From the NCBI GenBank assembly GCA_964636325.1, contig CAZWRV010000094.1, forward strand, positions 1 through 26,027: 26,027 bases of DNA, read 5' to 3'. The notes beneath the pieces were generated by a model, which worked only from the letters and a program-made list of their open reading frames with translations, had not been told where the DNA came from and did not search any database. This DNA is from CAZWRV01 sp964636325. Its GTDB lineage: Bacteria > Verrucomicrobiota > Lentisphaeria > Victivallales > GWF2-50-93. Positions within the stretch are counted from its first letter, which is position 1, and every line of letters starts with the position of its first letter. Of this stretch, positions 23,701-26,027 are shown one piece after another. A program made the translations under genes and the position numbers.

Positions 23701-25602
23701 TCGGACGCGACGGGCAAGCGAGTCCCAGTTCGAGCCCATCCCCATGCGGGGAGCCCACGCCTCCGCCAGCGCCGCGATGTAGTCCCCGTTGTTCCAGGAA
23801 ATCTCAGCGACCTTCCCGTAGACGTTCAGCGCCTGGAGCGACTCCAGGCTCGTGGTCTTCTCCGGCCCGCCGGGGATCTGCCCCTTGTATTCCTGGAGGA
23901 ACTTCTGGGCGACGTCAACAGTCTGCTTGGGATCCACCGCGCCGAATATCTCGACGTTGAAGCGCATCATGAGATCGGTGCCGGGCGCCTTCGCGTTGTG
24001 CGCCTTTATCAGCTCGAGGAATCCGGGGTTGGTCGCCCAGTTCTGCTTGTCCTCAGCCATGTTCTTCAGCAGCTCCGAGCGTATCTTGCTGTAGCCGGCC
24101 AGGCCGACCTGCTCCTTCAGGACCGCCAGCTTCTGATCCGCGTTGAGAAGAGGGCTGTTTATGAAGTGGCCCCTGATGTGCTGCCAGTTGTAGCTGCCCG
24201 CGTAGGCTGCCATGTATTCCTTCGCGATATCCATCATAAGCTGGGGTGCGTCCGGATCCTTGGACTGGTTTATGGAGCCCATCAGGTTGACCTTGGCGTC
24301 GAGGATGTCCTTGTAGCTCCTTCCCTTGGAGAATTCCGCGATCGTGGCCGAAATGTTCTGGAACTTGTTGATCGCGACAAGGTCGTTCAATAGGTTGGGA
24401 GGCATGATGCCTATGTTCTTTTTGAGGAAGTCCGCCCTGGCTTCGCCCGCGATGTAGCTGCCCTGGAACCAGGCGATGATCTGGCCCAGCGCCGGAAGAT
24501 TGTCCGCATACTTCTGCTTGAGTATCTCGACCTTCTCCATCGCCGCCTGCGGCGACACGAGCGGAGCCTTGTCCTTTTCAATCGGTATGGTGAAGATTGT
24601 CGGGAGCTGGCCCAGCAGGCTCAGGTAGAAGTAGTAGTCGTCGCGGTTCGGACTGTCCTTGTATTTGGGCTCCAGCGCCAGAATATCCTTCGCCGCAGCC
24701 TGCATCTGCCCGGTGTCCTTGATCTCGCGGATGTCGTAGAGGCAGTCCGAGAACGAGCCGCGCAGGGGCTGCTTTACCAAGTTCTGAACCTTCACCGCAA
24801 TGGCGAAGCGCTCCTGCGGCAGAAGGGAGCCGGAATTGCGAGCATTGTCGAACATCCAGTAAAGATTCGAATAGTCGGTCGGAGCAGCCGTAATCATCAG
24901 CTGCAGCGGCTTTAGGAAGCGGTCTTTCGGATCCTTGCCCAGCTCGAAGTTTTCCGACGCTACCCTCAGACGCCAGTGCACATAGTTCACCTTGCTCGGC
25001 TCGGGGAAGCTGTTTATTAGGAACGCGGCGATGTCCAAGGCGCGCTCAGGATCGATGGCCGCGCAGAGGCGGTCGAGCTGCGTGGCCCCGAAGCTCCAAG
25101 CACCGCCGTCGGCGCCGAACAGTTGTACGTATTTCTTGTATTCCCCAGGATATGTGCCGCGCATCAGGATATAGCTCAGCGCCGCCTGCAGCCTCGGATC
25201 GCCTCCGGCCTTGTCCGGAGCAGCAGCCGCCTTGTCCCCTACGGCCTGCACAAACAGTGCATAGCGCCCCGACGCCATCTGCTGGTCGCCTATCCTGTCC
25301 GCGGACAGCGCGCCGAGATAGAGCAGCTCCGCATCCTTGTTCTGCGTCACCTTCAGCAGCGCGGATATCCTGCGCTCCGCCGAGACGAAACGGCTGTCCG
25401 CCATGGCAGCATCATATGAAAGCTTGAGAACCTCCGGGGCAGGCTTCGCCTCCGCAAGCTCCTTCTCCAAGGCTTTGTCGACCTCCGAATATCTCTTCTC
25501 CGCCATCAACTTCTTCGCCTCCTCCAGCGCATCCGAACGGATCGAAACCGCACAGAACAAGAGGCCCAGCAGGACACCGGCAGACAGGATCTTGGTCGCC
25601 AT
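17773..25602 (-). CDS. Giant exported TPR / Ig-like / PA14-like / TPR protein (2609 aa)
   Basis: Signal peptide at residues 1-25 (ILSAGVLLGLLFCAVSIRSDA); AAGGAGAT lies before the ATG. Approximate layout: helical repeat superhelix 26-1215; a degenerate beta module near 1240-1290; Ig-like module 1 at 1382-1470 (VTDFAADMTDAPDQISVDLK, then TENGPHTGIF); a PA14-like domain 1535-1700 (HSYLFIDGQPVLGG, then GPHKIDVLDRCHWNKG); a beta segment 1715-1790; Ig-like module 2 at 1825-1935; a Lys/Gly/Ala/Pro-rich linker 1988-2048; Ig-like module 3 at 2222-2315 (VTDPDRDVSNERDNISVDVK, then SETLAHSGVF); and YbgF/BamD-like TPRs 2335-2609. The Ig-like pattern resembles repeats I recall from archaeal S-layer and bacterial surface proteins. 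No enzymatic site was recognised. It is the first gene of the cluster, so its transcript probably carries the motor genes. I infer a periplasmic or outer-membrane-facing scaffold. The frame is intact throughout. Confidence 0.9.
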   Translation of the reverse strand: MATKILSAGVLLGLLFCAVSIRSDALEEAKKLMAEKRYSEVDKALEKELAEAKPAPEVLKLSYDAAMADSRFVSAERRISALLKVTQNKDAELLYLGALSADRIGDQQMASGRYALFVQAVGDKAAAAPDKAGGDPRLQAALSYILMRGTYPGEYKKYVQLFGADGGAWSFGATQLDRLCAAIDPERALDIAAFLINSFPEPSKVNYVHWRLRVASENFELGKDPKDRFLKPLQLMITAAPTDYSNLYWMFDNARNSGSLLPQERFAIAVKVQNLVKQPLRGSFSDCLYDIREIKDTGQMQAAAKDILALEPKYKDSPNRDDYYFYLSLLGQLPTIFTIPIEKDKAPLVSPQAAMEKVEILKQKYADNLPALGQIIAWFQGSYIAGEARADFLKKNIGIMPPNLLNDLVAINKFQNISATIAEFSKGRSYKDILDAKVNLMGSINQSKDPDAPQLMMDIAKEYMAAYAGSYNWQHIRGHFINSPLLNADQKLAVLKEQVGLAGYSKIRSELLKNMAEDKQNWATNPGFLELIKAHNAKAPGTDLMMRFNVEIFGAVDPKQTVDVAQKFLQEYKGQIPGGPEKTTSLESLQALNVYGKVAEISWNNGDYIAALAEAWAPRMGMGSNWDSLARRVREHGRNGVLQKILPAFVALMKDNPGWPGLWDSFCCATCAKDDFTNPLADCYAKMGTEYAVRHVQQNWESWKSNPKFYMEQLEKALIGTGCNFGSKDMAYGLMSHLYHNSGPQMKVSPEITKALWTWLQADQAKSGVFSPYYEQMCYMQQARSGNDVAPMVAAYMADVDKRNEQQQLEAFATLINSGALPDEQANTQLKPGMRCHTTLKKYRPALDKVPLATLVRMPVNQNLYLGVEGIARNWTDAAIQGEAEGIGARLQATLANGAGFDGDPRNMQGMIDWLCRRAVEQERWQDVMDIMSRYAILLARCSDWNDNYARISPLIKLLEEKKMNEIIYAFISSVERLSKPSEKAMSQLAVIKAKAGADIKDMISVDKSDPLYNLFLAAQALGAGGEDRAWELTSPKLQLLQKEWAKFDADYVAWAVDQMRKQKMYSPALEFAMTILLFEKDLSPEIAAKICLTKGDIYRDMSNFQAAKIEYDGLRNNPRYNSTAAGSKGIWRLLDLLITTKDYMTATSLLERLADSDNIETQAEAYYYFAKMAYQEQQYKEAKEYIKKVKDRVVSHVEAAFLEGELNLVLAGGLQNTEVMVGNPRLALTAIPGRVLTLKLQDQNLSVARGGAAIPVAITTSKGQDEEHVKLMPSPTSRNLFVGQINTALGEVKKNDTLLQLRGDDIVSYEIEKDFQKAHDLNYPPKKLEVRYDAKLSASSGEILTEEEEEKRAMDRQLRRAQQTDDTSRYDLQRDNRTVRPGSPIYVQVTDFAADMTDAPDQISVDLKTSSGDVLEGFKLTENGPHTGIFRATVPTGIPLTKATTSDGAEGKDPACLINVNLKDAWTSLNDGVKPKWIEIDTMSSQKIKTCWLDVPNSAAIKQIRLLGMLADNYEELASFPAGQGDGKGGLLVEWASDQRGDTPEQIRRYLNLAGGKPVRQDKTALDRDDSPFKGRDGWQTSRMTGTFWMPEAKALELKFLQEPCPHGGWQHSYLFIDGQPVLGGAIDANTVRITKKIDLIKGPHKIDVLDRCHWNKGKVIVGYRKDDGTFDPLPQEWFSTKDNKDLADYLKPKGRILMEDKKISAILSPSVRLRKLRWEFEDFSGNSVTVNKVHLVDSEDRVLLPTANDFSSGLTNSMLEIAPGDQITVSYRDDRRLRDDTPVLESALNASFFNGKIELTNEKISNRPNSQERIYEYFQAKRCRSGDQMMIIVTDYDGDISNERDTIPVDISTSSGEKLQVKALETDPHNPAWDERSRHSGVFMAVLKTGAETKGDQIKVNTGDQLTASYIDAENTNPGVPVERVYTINEAGSGKPEFLVYKTSLKQVIDVSDEAKAKLRRMKAKDAETAVIYRDVTVATHPDYVAADDKSAKGGKPAANVAKTGAAAKPDDAAKSGEGKPGEGAPKAAGTGKPGEAGETTAAVNAPLLFEVNYPKMALNSGSLLKIEAVADSEVKAAKEGGREPTVLSVPMQVMGIDALADAKGYPLLLQSHIRRNAEEMLRDGSFAGVIRLQIGSHGDPINDLVIRGEKAFAAKEQIQQDKEGLAYKVPTMIVSGSDVVTLKVKDEAGQPLSETRVRLLSDGRIELLDSSYQIQKEAVHLGDKFFIKVTDPDRDVSNERDNISVDVKASSGDALKIQLSETLAHSGVFTGSLKPEFIGEAGPDGKKPAPNKGDDVLSVDFGDEVLFTYEDPVSLSGQPMKVEVSGKIFHGADAELSSFSKQFKDPEMAVKTNFLMAEALFEMAKEHRKLKQMDLAKEEIDRGKRILEEAMRDYPNTTLVAQGEFLLANLAQELDNYQEAIGRYSHVISTWPESEFAARAQFKKAICLEKMEQYEQACEEYVKVTYIYPESSLVADSTVRLGNYYYKKEAYKTAGQIFFRFQQRNPTHQLAAKALFLAAQCYYKMKDYKESIKMFSMIVEDYTDQKEVREEAMYWLGDSYFSSGEMVKAYQTFKKLTWDYPEGRWAKIARGRLTEEAFARIEEEGR

Positions 25603-25658
25603 GGGAATATCTCCTTGAAATAAAGTTGTGCAGTGCTCCTAAAATCATTAATATATAC

Positions 25659-25664
25659 ATTATA
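25659..25664 (-). promoter_or_regulatory. Candidate -10 element of the giant operon
   Basis: A perfect TATAAT lies on the minus strand about 60 bp before the start codon in the most AT-rich part of the spacer. No TTGACA-like -35 is found 16-18 bp upstream, so this rests on the -10 alone. The core ATTATAAT is itself palindromic. Confidence 0.33.
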
Positions 25665-25730
25665 ATGCGAAATTCCCACCCGTTTCGTTCATACCGCCCA
25701 GAAAAAATCGATAAATCGCAGGACCTGAAC

Positions 25731-25749
25731 CGGCTTAATGCTTAAGCCG
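25731..25749. promoter_or_regulatory. Perfect 8-bp-arm palindrome upstream of the operon
   Basis: CGGCTTAA and TTAAGCCG flank a TGC centre. It lies about 67 bp upstream of the candidate -10 of the minus-strand operon, where an activator could bind. On the plus strand it is followed by TTAACTTTTT, so it could also act as a terminator for plus-strand transcription toward 25750. Confidence 0.4.
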
Positions 25750-25852
25750 TTAACTTTTTGACAAGGAATCAGCGCCGGAGGTTCCGGAGCCGCATATATA
25801 CTCATTTAGGTCTGCAAATTGGCATTTTGGCGCTATAAGGAGTACACATTTC

Positions 25853-25904
25853 GTGAGGGATGGCGGCCCCGCCGTCCACGGGCGCCGACACCCGTGCCCC
25901 TCAC
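25853..25904 (+). ncRNA. Three-stem structured segment, possible small RNA or palindromic repeat
   Basis: GTGAGGG (25853-25859) pairs with CCCTCAC (25898-25904) and encloses two stems: GGCGG/CCGCC (25862-25866, 25869-25873) and CACGGG/CCCGTG (25877-25882, 25891-25896). This can fold as a three-way junction. Forty bases later is a plus-strand terminator. I recognise no known riboswitch or RNA family. The same fold exists on the minus strand, so it could equally be a dispersed palindrome. Confidence 0.3.
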
Positions 25905-25944
25905 CCCAAAAATGGTTACGAGCAATTTACAGGAGAGTGCCGCT

Positions 25945-25968
25945 CTGGCGGGGAAATCCGCCAGTTTT
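25945..25968 (+). terminator. Intrinsic terminator, plus strand
   Basis: CTGGCGG (25945-25951) and CCGCCAG (25958-25964) form a 7-bp GC-rich stem with a 6-nt loop, followed directly by TTTT. No plus-strand gene lies upstream, so it would end a short untranslated transcript containing 25853-25904, if one exists. Confidence 0.5.
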
Positions 25969-25990
25969 GTCAGGGAGAAACTTGAAGTAG

Positions 25991-26010
25991 CGCAGGTATT
26001 CCTACCTGCG
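25991..26010. repeat. Hairpin repeat cut by the right edge
   Basis: CGCAGGTA and TACCTGCG form a perfect 8-bp stem around TTCC. The next bases, GCAGACAGGAATG, look like the first arm of a second hairpin of the same kind, whose other arm would lie beyond the window. Paired hairpins of this style are typical of dispersed palindromic repeats. Confidence 0.45.
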
Positions 26011-26027
26011 AGCCGCAGACAGGAATG

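Larger units (their letters stand above)
25603..26027. other. Gene-free region upstream of the giant-protein operon
   Basis: About 425 bp without a convincing coding frame. From the gene outward it holds an AT-rich promoter zone (25620-25670), a perfect palindrome at 25731-25749, a folded segment at 25853-25904, a plus-strand terminator at 25945-25968 and a hairpin repeat at the edge. A short GTG-led frame at 25853-25990 with AAGGAG upstream is probably accidental, because it coincides with the folded segment. Confidence 0.6.

Noticed and set aside
25758..25800. Plus-strand promoter from TTGACA at 25758
   Set aside because: No -10-like hexamer lies 16-18 bp downstream; the TATATA at 25795 is about 31 bp away.
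1..26027. CRISPR array, tRNA, rRNA
   Set aside because: No regularly spaced long direct repeats and no cloverleaf or rRNA-like segment was found by eye. The heptamer arrays are too short and too degenerate for CRISPR.

Overview
The window looks like chromosome from a Gram-negative bacterium of the PVC superphylum. Lentisphaerota/Victivallales or Kiritimatiellota is my best guess. That rests on gene content: a TolQ/TolR-type operon with a DUF4159 protein and very large TPR proteins, an Aquifex-type aconitase, NagB and many Sec-exported proteins. The genus is not visible. Coding regions are GC-rich, while the spacers are AT-rich and unusually full of small repeats and hairpins. Almost everything is on the minus strand.

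Left part (1-5400). A GC-rich stub at the left edge may be the 5' end of a truncated minus-strand gene. A compact hicB-hicA toxin-antitoxin pair on the plus strand follows an AT-rich leader with a promoter/operator candidate. Minus-strand housekeeping genes come next: an RNase E/G-family ribonuclease, methionyl-tRNA formyltransferase and glucosamine-6-phosphate deaminase. A small lipoprotein with a clear terminator closes this part.

Middle (5579-9470). A plus-strand gene for a membrane protein with two B-box-like zinc motifs is broken. It has two single-base frame changes and a 234-bp non-coding element with 17-bp terminal inverted repeats and TTCAA target duplications. Facing it are an exported protein with an internally duplicated domain and, 9 bp upstream of that, an Aquifex-type aconitase.

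Right part (9626-25602). About 16 kb is a single minus-strand gene cluster. In transcription order it holds a 2609-residue exported TPR / beta-domain / TPR protein, two further exported TPR proteins (538 and 756 aa), an ExbB/TolQ-type channel protein, two ExbD/TolR-type proteins, a TolA-like single-span coiled-coil protein and a five-span membrane protein ending in a DUF4159 domain. Overlaps of 1-4 bp join most neighbours. I read the cluster as a proton-motive-force-driven envelope machine: ExbB and two ExbDs form the motor, the TolA-like and DUF4159 proteins couple it to the periplasm, and the giant TPR proteins form a periplasmic scaffold. One TolQ plus two TolR paralogues beside TPR proteins resembles the Myxococcus Agl/Glt layout, but function here is inference. 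This is the best candidate for an undescribed system in the window.

The spacers form a second layer. There are inverted arrays of degenerate 7-bp repeats at three places (a fourth is doubtful), two related long hairpins, a possible 90-bp mini-element, and a structured segment with a plus-strand terminator at the right edge. No tRNA, rRNA, CRISPR array or complete transposase gene was found.
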